A DNA stretch of 64,000 nucleotides, from assembly GCF_900109355.1 (NCBI RefSeq), contig NZ_FOBF01000021.1, positions 118,591 through 182,590 of the forward strand, given 5' to 3'. The DNA comes from Nonomuraea pusilla. Lineage in GTDB: Bacteria > Actinomycetota > Actinomycetes > Streptosporangiales > Streptosporangiaceae. Under the pieces are notes generated by a model. The model was not told where the DNA came from. It searched no databases and was given only the letters and a program-made list of their open reading frames with translations. The translations under genes were made by a program, and so were the position numbers. This document shows, one piece after another, positions 52,518 to 64,000 of this stretch (the stretch's first letter is position 1; the number at the start of each line of letters is the position of its first letter).

Positions 52518-52990
52518 CCGCGACAGTCGTACACAGCCTGTGGATAACACTGTGGACAGGGAAAATGTGGAATCGGCCGTGCTCAGCGCCCCACATTGTC
52601 GGGAAAAAACGCCCACATCCCCTGGGGACAGGTCTGGGGACAACCTGGGGAGAACTTGGGGACAACCTGGGGATGACGTGTGGACGAGCTGTGTGAACAG
52701 GTTCTGGGGTTCCAGAACAGGGTCTCCTACCCCGTGGATAACCTGTGGAAACCTTGTGAATAACCGGTGGATGAAGGCACCAAGATCTGGGGATGGGTTG
52801 TGCACAGAACTCGGCCATCCCCAGGCGCGCGAGTTACCCACAGGCGTCACCCACATGGCCGGTGGACAAAAATCGGGCCGCTGAGCAGGCACAACGCTGG
52901 TTGTCCACAGTATCCACACCCCCTAATGTGATGACCTCTTATCTCTAACTAAGAGACTCAAAGACCCATAGAGGGCTCTCCCGGATCCGA
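52518..52990. other. oriC: Replication origin oriC (dnaA-dnaN intergenic region)
   Basis: This gene-free stretch is packed with DnaA-box-like 9-mers in both orientations: TGTGGATAA 52540, TGTGGACAG 52552, TGGGGACAA 52636 and 52658, TGGGGATGA 52669, TGTGGACGA 52680, CGTGGATAA 52734, TGTGGAAAC 52745, TGTGAATAA 52756, TTACCCACA 52835, GGTGGACAA 52862, perfect TTGTCCACA 52902-52910 and TATCCACA 52912. An AT-richer run (about 52924-52970, CTTATCTCTAACTAAGAG) follows and is a candidate unwinding element. Gene orientation switches around dnaA, as expected at an origin. Confidence 0.93.
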
Positions 52991-53042
52991 GGTGCGGGAG
53001 AGTGGACCGCGAATCAACGACGAACCCAGGAGGCTGATCACC

Positions 53043-54179
53043 GTGATGTTCCGAATCGAGCGAGACGTCCTCGCTGAGGCGGTGGCATGGACGGCGCGCA
53101 GCCTCCCGGCGCGCCCGTCGGTGCCCGTCCTCGCCGGGATGCGGCTCGAGGTCACCGAGGCCCAGCAGCTCAAGCTGTCGGGCTTCGACTACGAGGTCTC
53201 CGCCGAGGTGACGCTCGAACTGCACACCGGTGAGCCGGGGGTCGTCCTGGTCTCGGGCAAGCTCCTCGCCGAGATCACGCGCGCGCTTCCCGCACAGCCT
53301 GTGGACTTCGTCGTCGATGGCGCCAAGGCGGTCGTCACCTGCGGCAGCGCGCGGTTCACCCTGTTGACGATGCCTGTGGAGGACTACCCGTCGCTCCCGG
53401 CCATGCCGCCCGCCGCCGGCCGGGTGGGCAGCGACGTGTTCGCCGCCGCCGTCGCCCAGGTCGCCGTCGCCGCAGGCAGGGACGACACGCTCCCGATGCT
53501 CACCGGCGTACGCATGGAGATCGAGGGCGACACCGTGACCCTCGCCGCCACCGACCGATACCGGCTCGCGGTGCGCGAGCTGAAGTGGCAGCCGGGCCAG
53601 CCCGACTTCTCGGCGATCGCCATGATCCCCGGCAAGACCCTCGCCGACACCGCCAAGGCGCTGGGTTCCACCGGCGCGGAGGTCGAGATCGCGCTAAGCT
53701 CGTCCGGCGGCACCGGCGAAGGTATGATCGGGTTCTCCAGCGCGGGCCGGCGCACCACGACCCGGCTGCTCGACCCCGAGTTCCCCAAGTACCGCTCCCT
53801 GCTGCCCACCGAGTTCTCCGCCCGCGCCGACCTGTCCACAGGCCCGTTCGTCGAGGCGGTCAAGCGTGTGGCCCTGGTGGCCGAGCGCAACACGCCGGTA
53901 CGGCTGGCGTTCAAGAGCGGCGAGGTCGTGCTGGAGGCCGGCAGCGGCGACGAGGCGCAGGCCGTCGAGGCGCTGCCTGTGGATTACGAGGGTGAGGAGA
54001 TGAACATCGCCTTCAACCACCAGTTCCTGCTGGAGGGGCTCGGCGCGATCGACTCCGACGTGGCCAGGCTGCAGATGACCACCTCCACCAAGCCCGCGAT
54101 CCTCACCGGCAAGCCTGTGGACGACGGCCTGGTCACGGACTACCGGTACCTGATCATGCCCATCCGCCTGTCAGGCTGA
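53043..54179 (+). CDS. dnaN: DNA polymerase III beta subunit (sliding clamp)
   Basis: The product has 378 residues from GTG 53043 (AGGAGG 9 bases upstream; ATG 53046 is the alternative). Three similar clamp domains are present: ERDVLAEAVAWTARSLPARP begins the first, GVRMEIEGDTVTLAATDRYRLA is in the second, and the end YRYLIMPIRLSG is the DnaN C terminus. It tethers polymerase to DNA. Five TGTGGA/TCCACA motifs occur in the gene (53300, 53373, 53832, 53978, 54116), and CCT codons appear only in CCTGTGGA. Confidence 0.98.
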   Translation: MMFRIERDVLAEAVAWTARSLPARPSVPVLAGMRLEVTEAQQLKLSGFDYEVSAEVTLELHTGEPGVVLVSGKLLAEITRALPAQPVDFVVDGAKAVVTCGSARFTLLTMPVEDYPSLPAMPPAAGRVGSDVFAAAVAQVAVAAGRDDTLPMLTGVRMEIEGDTVTLAATDRYRLAVRELKWQPGQPDFSAIAMIPGKTLADTAKALGSTGAEVEIALSSSGGTGEGMIGFSSAGRRTTTRLLDPEFPKYRSLLPTEFSARADLSTGPFVEAVKRVALVAERNTPVRLAFKSGEVVLEAGSGDEAQAVEALPVDYEGEEMNIAFNHQFLLEGLGAIDSDVARLQMTTSTKPAILTGKPVDDGLVTDYRYLIMPIRLSG

Positions 54180-54225
54180 TCCTGTCATCGGAGATGATGG
54201 AATCCTGACAAGGGGGTACGAGAAC

Positions 54226-55161
54226 ATGCAGATCGGCATGGTCGGACTGGGCAAGATGGGCGGCAACATGGCCGAGCGGCTGCGCCGCGGCGGCCACGAG
54301 GTCGTCGGCTACGACCGCGACCCCGGCCTCAGCGACGCCGGCAGCCTGAAGGAGCTGGTCGAGCGCCTGCAGAAGCCCCGCGCGGTCTGGGTCATGGTCC
54401 CGGCGGGCAAGCCCACGCAGCAGACGATCGACGATCTCGGCGAGCTCCTCGACGAGGGCGACATCGTCATCGACGGCGGAAACTCCCACTATGTGGATGA
54501 CCAGAAGCACGCGGCCGAGCTGAGCCAGAAGGGCATCGGCTTCGTCGACTGCGGGGTCAGCGGCGGCGTCTGGGGCCTGCAGAACGGCTACGCCCTGATG
54601 TGCGGCGGCGCGCAGGAGGCCGTCCAGCGGCTGATGCCGATCTTCGAGACGCTCAAGCCCGAGGGCGAGGACGGTTTCGTCCACGCCGGCGACGTCGGCG
54701 CGGGGCACTTCGCGAAGATGGTCCACAACGGCATCGAGTACGGCATGATGCAGGCCTTCGCCGAGGGCTGGGAGCTGCTGGAGGCGTCCGACGTCGTCAA
54801 GGACGTGCGCGGCTGCTTCAGCAGCTGGCGCACCGGCACGGTCATCCGCTCCTGGCTGCTGGACCTGCTCGTACGCGCGCTCGACGACGACGAGCACCTG
54901 GAGCAGCTGCGCGGCTACGCGCAGGACTCCGGCGAGGGCCGCTGGACCGTCCAGGCGGCCGTGGACCACGCGGTGCCGCTGCCGGTGATCACGGCGGCGC
55001 TGTACTCCCGGTTCGCGTCGCGCCAGGACGACTCCCCGGCGATGAAGGTGGTCGCCGCGCTGCGCAACCAGTTCGGCGGGCACGCGATCACGTCGGCCGA
55101 GGGCAGCGTGGGCAAGGGCGCCGACTCCCCCGGCGCCGACGTCACCCCGCTGCGCGACTGA
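54226..55161 (+). CDS. gnd: 6-phosphogluconate dehydrogenase (decarboxylating), short form
   Basis: The product has 311 residues. The NADP/NAD loop MVGLGKMGGNMAERL is followed by VIDGGNSHYVDD, CGVSGGVWGLQNGYALMCGG and the catalytic-region GAGHFAKMVHNGIEYGMMQAF. It belongs to the short (about 300-residue) class of 6PGDH. It makes ribulose-5-phosphate and NAD(P)H. The position between dnaN and recF is usual in actinomycetes and not obviously functional. Start is ATG 54226. Confidence 0.95.
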   Translation: MQIGMVGLGKMGGNMAERLRRGGHEVVGYDRDPGLSDAGSLKELVERLQKPRAVWVMVPAGKPTQQTIDDLGELLDEGDIVIDGGNSHYVDDQKHAAELSQKGIGFVDCGVSGGVWGLQNGYALMCGGAQEAVQRLMPIFETLKPEGEDGFVHAGDVGAGHFAKMVHNGIEYGMMQAFAEGWELLEASDVVKDVRGCFSSWRTGTVIRSWLLDLLVRALDDDEHLEQLRGYAQDSGEGRWTVQAAVDHAVPLPVITAALYSRFASRQDDSPAMKVVAALRNQFGGHAITSAEGSVGKGADSPGADVTPLRD

Positions 55162-55323
55162 CGGCGTCGGAGCACGGGGCGTACGGGCTCCCCTTGGCGC
55201 GTCCTGGGAGGAGCCGTCCCCAACCACAAGGGGCCTGTGGACAGTGCGAGCGGTCGCGATGGTTTTCCACAGGGTGTGCGCCGTTGAGCGCGGTGCTCTC
55301 CGGGGCGCACTAACCTTCGTGGG

Positions 55324-56556
55324 GTGCACGTCGCCCACCTCTCGCTGACCGACTTCCGGTCCTACGCGTCCGTGGAGCTCGGCCTGGAGCCGGGCGTCAC
55401 GGCCTTCGTGGGGCCCAACGGCCAGGGCAAGACCAACCTGGTCGAGGCCCTCGGCTACGTGGCGACCCACTCCAGCCACCGGGTCGCCAACGACGCGCCG
55501 CTCGTGCGTCAGGGCGCCACGCGGGCCATCGTGCGCTGCGCCGTCCAGCGCGACGACCGCCGCGCGCTGGTCGAGCTGGAGATCAACCCGGGGCGGGCCA
55601 ACCGCGCGAGGCTCAACCGCTCCCCCGCGTCCAGGCCGCGCGACGTCCTGGGGCTGCTGCGCACGGTGCTGTTCGCCCCCGAGGACCTCGCGCTCGCCAA
55701 GGGCGACCCGTCCGAGCGCCGCAGGTTCCTCGACGACCTGCTGGTGGCCAGGGCGCCCAGGTTCGCGGGTGTGCGTGCCGACTACGACCGGGTGCTGAAG
55801 CAGCGCGGCGCGCTGCTGCGGGCGGCCGCGCAGGCCCGCAGGGGCGCCAGGAGCGCCAGGCGGGCGGAGAGCGACACCGCGTTCGCCGCGGCGGGCGCCG
55901 GCGACGTGCTGAGCACGCTGGAGGTGTGGGACCAGCACCTCGCGCGGCACGGCGCCGAGCTGCTGCGGGCGCGGCTCGACCTCATCGACGCGCTGCGTCC
56001 GCTGGTCGCGGGCGCCTACGCCGCGCTCGCCCCGACGAGCGCCCCCGCGACGCTGGCCTATCGCAGCACGTTGTCCACAGGTGGGGACGGCGCGGAGGAT
56101 GAAGACGCCGGTGAGAGCAGGTCTTCCGATGCGCAGACGTTATCCACAGACCTGGGGATAACTTTGGAGCAGCGGCTGCGGGAGCGCCTGATCGAGGTGC
56201 GCGCCGCCGAGCTGGAGCGGGGGGTCACCCTCGTCGGCCCGCACCGCGACGACCTGATCCTCGGCCTCGGCGACCTGCCCGCCCGCGGCTACGCCAGCCA
56301 CGGCGAGTCGTGGTCGTTCGCGCTGGCGCTGCGCCTGGCCGCCTACGACCTGCTGCGGTCCGACGGCGGCGACCCCGTGCTGATCCTCGACGACGTGTTC
56401 GCCGAGCTCGACGGCCAGCGCAGGCGCAGGCTGGCCGAGATCGTCGCGCCCGCCGAGCAGGTCCTCATCACCGCGGCCGTCCCCGACGACGTGCCGCGCG
56501 AGCTCACGGGAGCGCGTTTCGACGTCGCGGGAGGGAGCGTGACGCGTGTCCGCTGA
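55324..56556 (+). CDS. recF: DNA replication and repair protein RecF
   Basis: The product has 410 residues. Walker A GPNGQGKTNLVEALGYVATH, then SNAP-like DVLGLLRTVLFAPEDLALAKGDPSERRRFLD, and the Walker B/D-loop DDVFAELDGQRRRRL make the SMC-like ATPase. It helps load RecA at gaps. A Ser/Asp/Glu-rich insert at about 245-285 carries three DnaA-box-like sequences in its DNA (TTGTCCACA 56071, TTATCCACA 56140, TGGGGATAA 56153). GTG 55324. It ends inside a 37-bp tandem duplication. Confidence 0.96.
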   Translation: MHVAHLSLTDFRSYASVELGLEPGVTAFVGPNGQGKTNLVEALGYVATHSSHRVANDAPLVRQGATRAIVRCAVQRDDRRALVELEINPGRANRARLNRSPASRPRDVLGLLRTVLFAPEDLALAKGDPSERRRFLDDLLVARAPRFAGVRADYDRVLKQRGALLRAAAQARRGARSARRAESDTAFAAAGAGDVLSTLEVWDQHLARHGAELLRARLDLIDALRPLVAGAYAALAPTSAPATLAYRSTLSTGGDGAEDEDAGESRSSDAQTLSTDLGITLEQRLRERLIEVRAAELERGVTLVGPHRDDLILGLGDLPARGYASHGESWSFALALRLAAYDLLRSDGGDPVLILDDVFAELDGQRRRRLAEIVAPAEQVLITAAVPDDVPRELTGARFDVAGGSVTRVR

Positions 56557-56599
56557 CGACGGCGCGGGAGGGAGCGTGACGCGTGTCGGCTGACGACGG
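56526..56599. repeat. 37-bp tandem duplication across the recF end and the DUF721 gene start
   Basis: 56526-56562 and 56563-56599 are identical except at one position (C versus G, a silent change for the Ser codon after GTG). recF ends in copy 1 and the DUF721 gene starts in copy 2. Without the copy, GTG would lie within the last recF codons, so the duplication removed an overlap. 37 is not a multiple of three, so the copy 1 GTG leads to an early stop. Confidence 0.9.
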
Positions 56600-57095
56600 C
56601 GCGGCGAAGAGCGCTGCGGCCAGGGGCGCCGCCATGGCGAGGGAGAAGCTGGCGCAGGCCAAGGCCGACGCCGCCAGGCGCGGCCAGCTCCCCCGCCGCG
56701 AGCCCAGGAAGCGGGCCTCCGGCCCGCGCAGGGAGAACGGCGACCCGCAGCTCTTCGGCCGGGCGATCAGCGAGCTGCTGGCCGCGCGCGGCTGGGAGCG
56801 GTCGGCGGCCGTGGGCGGCGTGTTCGGCCGCTGGCCCGACATCGTGGGTCCCGACCTGGCCGCGCACACCAAACCCGAGTCGTTCGAGGACGGCGAGGTG
56901 CTGATCGCCGCCGACTCCACGGCGTGGGCGACGCAGGTCCGGCTGCTCGCCCGCACCCTGGTGCGCAGGCTCAACGAGGAGCTCGGCGAGGGCACCGTGA
57001 CGAAGGTCAAGGTCAGGGGGCCGCAGAACGCGCCGCGCCCGTCCGGAGGGCTGCGGGTGACAGGAAGCAAGGGCCCGCGCGACACGTACGGTTAG
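56583..57095 (+). CDS. DUF721 protein, DciA-type helicase loader candidate
   Basis: The product has 170 residues. A basic, disordered N terminus (AKADAARRGQLPRREPRKRA) is followed by the DUF721 domain: AISELLAARGWERSAAVGGVFGRWPDIVG, IAADSTAWATQVRLLARTLVRRLNEELG. DUF721/DciA proteins interact with DnaB and assist its loading where DnaC is absent. It sits between recF and gyrB as in most actinomycetes. GTG 56583 (copy 2 of the duplication). Confidence 0.88.
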   Translation: MSADDGAAKSAAARGAAMAREKLAQAKADAARRGQLPRREPRKRASGPRRENGDPQLFGRAISELLAARGWERSAAVGGVFGRWPDIVGPDLAAHTKPESFEDGEVLIAADSTAWATQVRLLARTLVRRLNEELGEGTVTKVKVRGPQNAPRPSGGLRVTGSKGPRDTYG

Positions 57096-57395
57096 GCGCG
57101 AAGGGCGGCCAGACCGTCGCAGAGCCACTGAGCCCCCCACCCCAAGGGGGGATGCTTGCCCGGGGGCAAAACGAGCGACAGAGCATCACAGGCGCGTTCA
57201 ATGCCACCTTCAGGCTCCGGACCCGGTAGAATGAAGAAGGATTCCGGACACGTCCGCTTGCGTGTCACCCCGGCAGCAAGCCGACTCCCCCGGGTGACCG
57301 CGCATCGGGGCACTCACGACGGTGACGGGCACGGCAGGGGCAGCTTCGCGCAGAACGTTCCCCCGCCGCGTGTCCGCGGCAGGAGGATTTCGCAG
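57096..57395 (+). promoter_or_regulatory. gyrB upstream region with a C6/G6 hairpin and -10-like element
   Basis: The gap between the DUF721 gene and gyrB is 300 bases. CCCCCC (57133-57138) can pair with GGGGGG (57146-57151), and a second small hairpin (TTGCC...GGCAA, around 57156-57169) follows; this could end the recF-DUF721 transcript. TAGAAT at 57227-57232 fits a -10; no clear -35 is found. No gene is seen. Confidence 0.35.
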
Positions 57396-59339
<1,944 letters not shown>

Positions 59340-59415
59340 CGGCCAGCCGTAGGTGCAGATTCCCGGTGAGCCGCCACGCGCGGCCCGCCGGACCACGAAG
59401 AAGGACCACAAACCT

Positions 59416-61914
<2,499 letters not shown>

Positions 61915-61917
61915 TCC

Positions 61918-62559
61918 ATGAGCGCCCAGGGTGGACCCGCCAAGGCCACGGCGGCCTCGGGTAACGGGCAGACGCCGAGGAAATCCACCGAGACGGAGAT
62001 CTTCGGCCCGGCCGAGGAGGAGCAGGGCAGGCCCGGCAAGGGCCGCCCCGCCTCGGCCGGGCAGGAAGAGCAGCAGGATAACAACGAGACGGCACGCGTC
62101 CGCGGGTCCCTCACGACCGAGGCGCCGCCGTCCGTCGAGCTGCCGAAGAAGAAGGGGGCGAAAGGCGCCGGCGCCAGGCTGCCGCGCAAGGCCCACCTGG
62201 TCCTGCGCCGTGTCGAGCCGTGGTCGGCCATGAAGTTCAGCTTCGTGGTCTCCCTCGTGTGCTTCGTGGTGCTGTTCGTGGCAGTCGCCGTCCTGTACGG
62301 CGTGCTGTCCGCCCTGGGCGTCTTCGACTCCCTGGTCGACCTGGTCAACCAGCTCGGCAAGGGCGAGAACGGCCAGACCTCGTTGCCCATCGACATCGCG
62401 TCGTGGTTCGAGCCGGTCCGGATCCTCGGCTACACCGCCCTCATCGGAGCGGTGAACGTCGTGCTGATCACGGCCCTGTCCACCTTGGGCGCCGTCATCT
62501 ACAACATCTCCGCCGACCTGGTCGGAGGCGTCGAGGTGACGTTCAGCGAAGCCGAGTGA
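61918..62559 (+). CDS. DUF3566 membrane protein downstream of gyrA
   Basis: The product has 213 residues. A long polar, disordered N terminus (about 1-90, rich in Gly, Glu, Lys and Pro) precedes the DUF3566 domain: LVLRRVEPWSAMKFSFVVSL, then two membrane helices (VCFVVLFVAVAVLYGVLSA and ALIGAVNVVLITALSTLGAVIYN). The family sits next to gyrA in actinobacteria (Rv0007). Function unknown, possibly linked to division. It starts 3 bases after gyrA. Confidence 0.9.
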   Translation: MSAQGGPAKATAASGNGQTPRKSTETEIFGPAEEEQGRPGKGRPASAGQEEQQDNNETARVRGSLTTEAPPSVELPKKKGAKGAGARLPRKAHLVLRRVEPWSAMKFSFVVSLVCFVVLFVAVAVLYGVLSALGVFDSLVDLVNQLGKGENGQTSLPIDIASWFEPVRILGYTALIGAVNVVLITALSTLGAVIYNISADLVGGVEVTFSEAE

Positions 62560-62566
62560 CGTGCAC

Positions 62567-62602
62567 TGCTCGCGCCGCCCCTCGGGTGGGGCGGCGCGAG
62601 CA
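62567..62602 (+). terminator. Hairpin terminator of the gyrB-gyrA-DUF3566 transcript
   Basis: A 15-bp perfect stem (62567-62581 with 62588-62602) closes on TCGGGT. It lies 8 bases after the DUF3566 stop and has no U tract. Confidence 0.8.
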
Positions 62603-62683
62603 GGCCGCGAGACACGGTAAGCTTTTCCTCGTCGAACAACCGGTTCGCTTCCCTCCGAAAGATGCGATACGGTTCGTGTGCGC

Positions 62684-62760
62684 GGGGCTATAGCTCAGTC
62701 GGTTAGAGCGCTTCCCTGATAAGGAAGAGGTCCCAGGTTCAAGTCCTGGTAGCCCCACCA
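62684..62760 (+). tRNA. tRNA-Ile (anticodon GAU)
   Basis: The cloverleaf can be folded by hand. The acceptor GGGGCTA pairs with TAGCCCC. The D loop is TAGCTCAGTCGGTTAGAGC-like. The anticodon stem CTTCC/GGAAG holds loop CTGATAA (GAT, reads AUC/AUU). The T stem-loop CCAGGTTCAAGTCCTGG follows. CCA is encoded at 62758-62760. tRNA-Ile near gyrA is conserved in actinomycetes, and its 3' end is a common integration site. Confidence 0.97.
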
Positions 62761-62768
62761 GCGGCAAA

Positions 62769-62799
62769 GCCCCGAAGCGATCAAGCTCCGGGGCCTTTT
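62769..62799 (+). terminator. Terminator after tRNA-Ile
   Basis: GCCCCG (62769-62774) pairs with CGGGGC (62789-62794), with additional pairing inside, then CTTTT. It directly follows the tRNA. Confidence 0.75.
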
Positions 62800-62823
62800 G
62801 CTGCAACGGGTACTGCAACGGCC

Positions 62824-63408
62824 TCACTCGAAGAGCCCGGTCACCTTTCTGAGGGCATCCTCTCGGCTCTCGCCGTCTCCGTGCGTGTAGATCTCCATCG
62901 TGACTGAGATCCGGCTGTGCCCCAGGATCTCCATGGCGTCACGTGGCGCGACACCGAGCTTCTTGAGCAGCGACGCGGCGGTGTGCCGAAGGTCGTGAAC
63001 GCGGATCGGTCGCAGCTCGTTCTGCTCCACGATCCGGGCGAAGGAGCGGGCGAGGTTCCGCGGTTCGATGGGCCGCCCTGATCTGGTCGTGAACACGAGC
63101 CCGGTGTCCACCCAGTTCTCCCCCGCCTCCTCCCTGAGGATCTTCTGCCCATCCCGCTGGATCTCCAGCGCTTCACGGACGATTCCCAGCAGCGGCAGCG
63201 ATCGCTTGCCCGCCTTGGTCTTCACGGGCCCGTGAAGGAGTTCTGTTCCGACTCGGACGAGCTGCCGCCGGATGTCGACGTGTCCGTCCTCGAAGTCCAC
63301 GTCGATCCACCGCAGCCCCAGCGCTTCGCCTCGCCGCAGGCCGTACAGCAGGAGAAGCATGAAGGCCTCGTATGGCGAGCACTGCCGAATTGTTCTCATA
63401 GGTATCAA
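62824..63408 (-). pseudogene. int: Truncated tyrosine recombinase/integrase (C-terminal catalytic part)
   Basis: 194 residues are readable. All catalytic positions of the tyrosine recombinase are visible: Arg in YGLRRGEALGLRW, His/Arg in HDLRHTAASLL, and His-x-Tyr in ILGHSRISVTMEIYTH. The N-terminal arm-binding and core-binding domains (normally another 150-200 residues) are missing. Upstream DNA (63409-63520) is GC-rich with repeated GCGCGC and does not continue the frame. It points toward the tRNA-Ile 3' end, as site-specific integrases do. Most likely a relic, or an element truncated by rearrangement. Confidence 0.7.
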
Positions 63409-63520
63409 GGGCGGCGCTGCGCGCCGCCACGCGGCCCGCGCACGCCAGCACGCTGCGCGTGCGGCCTGGGGGCCGTTCTCGCGCGCGACGCGCGCGTCCC
63501 GCGTTCAGCTGAGCACTGCT

Positions 63521-63874
63521 CTATGCCTCAAGCACTCGCCAGTCCTCTGCCCACCAGCCATCACCGCTGGTGTCCTGCACTACCGACACGATCACGTCAT
63601 CGACAATCTCAATGACAACCATCTCCCATAGGCTGCCGCCGAAGTCGTACGTGCCGCAGTGCCTACACCCCTCCAGCACGCCCTGAGCAAGCACACGGTG
63701 ATGGCCGGGTTCACCCGCCACGGCCCATCTGTACTCCCAGTTCAGATGCTGCCCCACCTCATAGTCGATGAGGTCTGTCGCCCCGAACCAGAACTGCGCG
63801 GTCCAGATACCAGTCACTCCGCAGTTCGGGCAAGTGAGCGGCTTGGGAAACTTCACCCTGTTGAACAGCCCCAT
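63521..63874 (-). CDS. Orphan zinc-ribbon protein, unknown function
   Basis: The product has 117 residues from ATG 63874, with GGAGC upstream. CPNCG (about residue 15) and CRHCG (about residue 71) form a probable zinc ribbon. Between them is an aromatic-rich segment (IWTAQFWFGATDLIDYEVGQ, then WEYRWA). The C terminus is WWAEDWRVLEA. Base composition is lower in GC than its neighbours. It lies next to the truncated integrase, so it may be cargo of the element. No family recognised. Confidence 0.65.
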   Translation of the reverse strand: MGLFNRVKFPKPLTCPNCGVTGIWTAQFWFGATDLIDYEVGQHLNWEYRWAVAGEPGHHRVLAQGVLEGCRHCGTYDFGGSLWEMVVIEIVDDVIVSVVQDTSGDGWWAEDWRVLEA

Positions 63875-64000
63875 AGCTCATGCTCCATGCGAGCTCCCTG
63901 GCACGCCAACTTCTTTTCGCCTCCGGCGGGGGCACTCCGGCTCCGGGATGATCGTCGCGCGGGCCTGAGGCTCGTGATTAGTTGAGGTGGAAGCCTGATC
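63875..64000. other. Window end, no feature seen
   Basis: I see no gene, repeat or RNA in the last 126 bases. They probably continue the integrated-element region. Confidence 0.4.

Overview
The window is a GC-rich actinomycete chromosome segment that spans the replication origin. It carries oriC/dnaA/dnaN/recF/gyrB/gyrA, parS sites, a myo-inositol-phosphate synthase gene and many GTG/TTG starts. Gene order matches the Streptomyces/Streptosporangiales type of origin region. A member of the Streptosporangiaceae (Nonomuraea-like) is my best guess, but this is inference from gene content and not a database match.

Layout. 0-5 kb is accessory: the end of a soxR gene, a UspA protein, an APH-type kinase, a divergent HxlR regulator/MFS pump/flavin-oxidase set and a hemerythrin-like protein. 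At 5.1-7.7 kb, dnaB is interrupted at its Walker A loop by a 412-residue intein with class 3 features. 8-13.4 kb holds transporters (MATE, APC, polar amino-acid ABC). 13.8-15.5 kb is rplI-rpsR-ssb-rpsF. 15.6-25.2 kb has small membrane proteins, endonuclease IV, two membrane glycosyltransferases tightly coupled to a class A penicillin-binding protein, DUF5318, a PadR regulator with ino1, and idi. 25.3-37.1 kb runs MFS, cca, YbaK-like, DUF6049, murJ, a MurJ-associated pseudokinase, sigM and its anti-sigma factor, trxB and trxA. 37.1-41.4 kb holds GNAT, aminotransferase, Ddl and threonine aldolase genes.

41.4-47.1 kb is the segregation region: parB, parA, rsmG, six parS sites and a 2.3-kb gap with a 238-bp tandem repeat and two gene relics. 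A 1.1-kb repeat-rich gap follows, then khpB/jag, yidC, yidD, rnpA and rpmH. These read leftward, away from oriC. From dnaA (50.9 kb) all genes read rightward: dnaA, dnaN, gnd, recF, DUF721/DciA, gyrB, gyrA and DUF3566. Then come tRNA-Ile(GAU), a truncated tyrosine integrase and an orphan zinc-ribbon protein, probably the edge or relic of an integrated element.

Noteworthy points. The DnaB intein shows the W/C/T class 3 triad, both LAGLIDADG catalytic aspartates replaced by glycine, and a nine-cysteine insert. DnaA-box-like TGTGGA motifs occur inside coding regions: all CCT codons I see in dnaN lie in CCTGTGGA, and boxes lie in a RecF insert, in dnaA domain II and upstream of dnaB. A 37-bp tandem duplication separates recF from the DUF721 gene.
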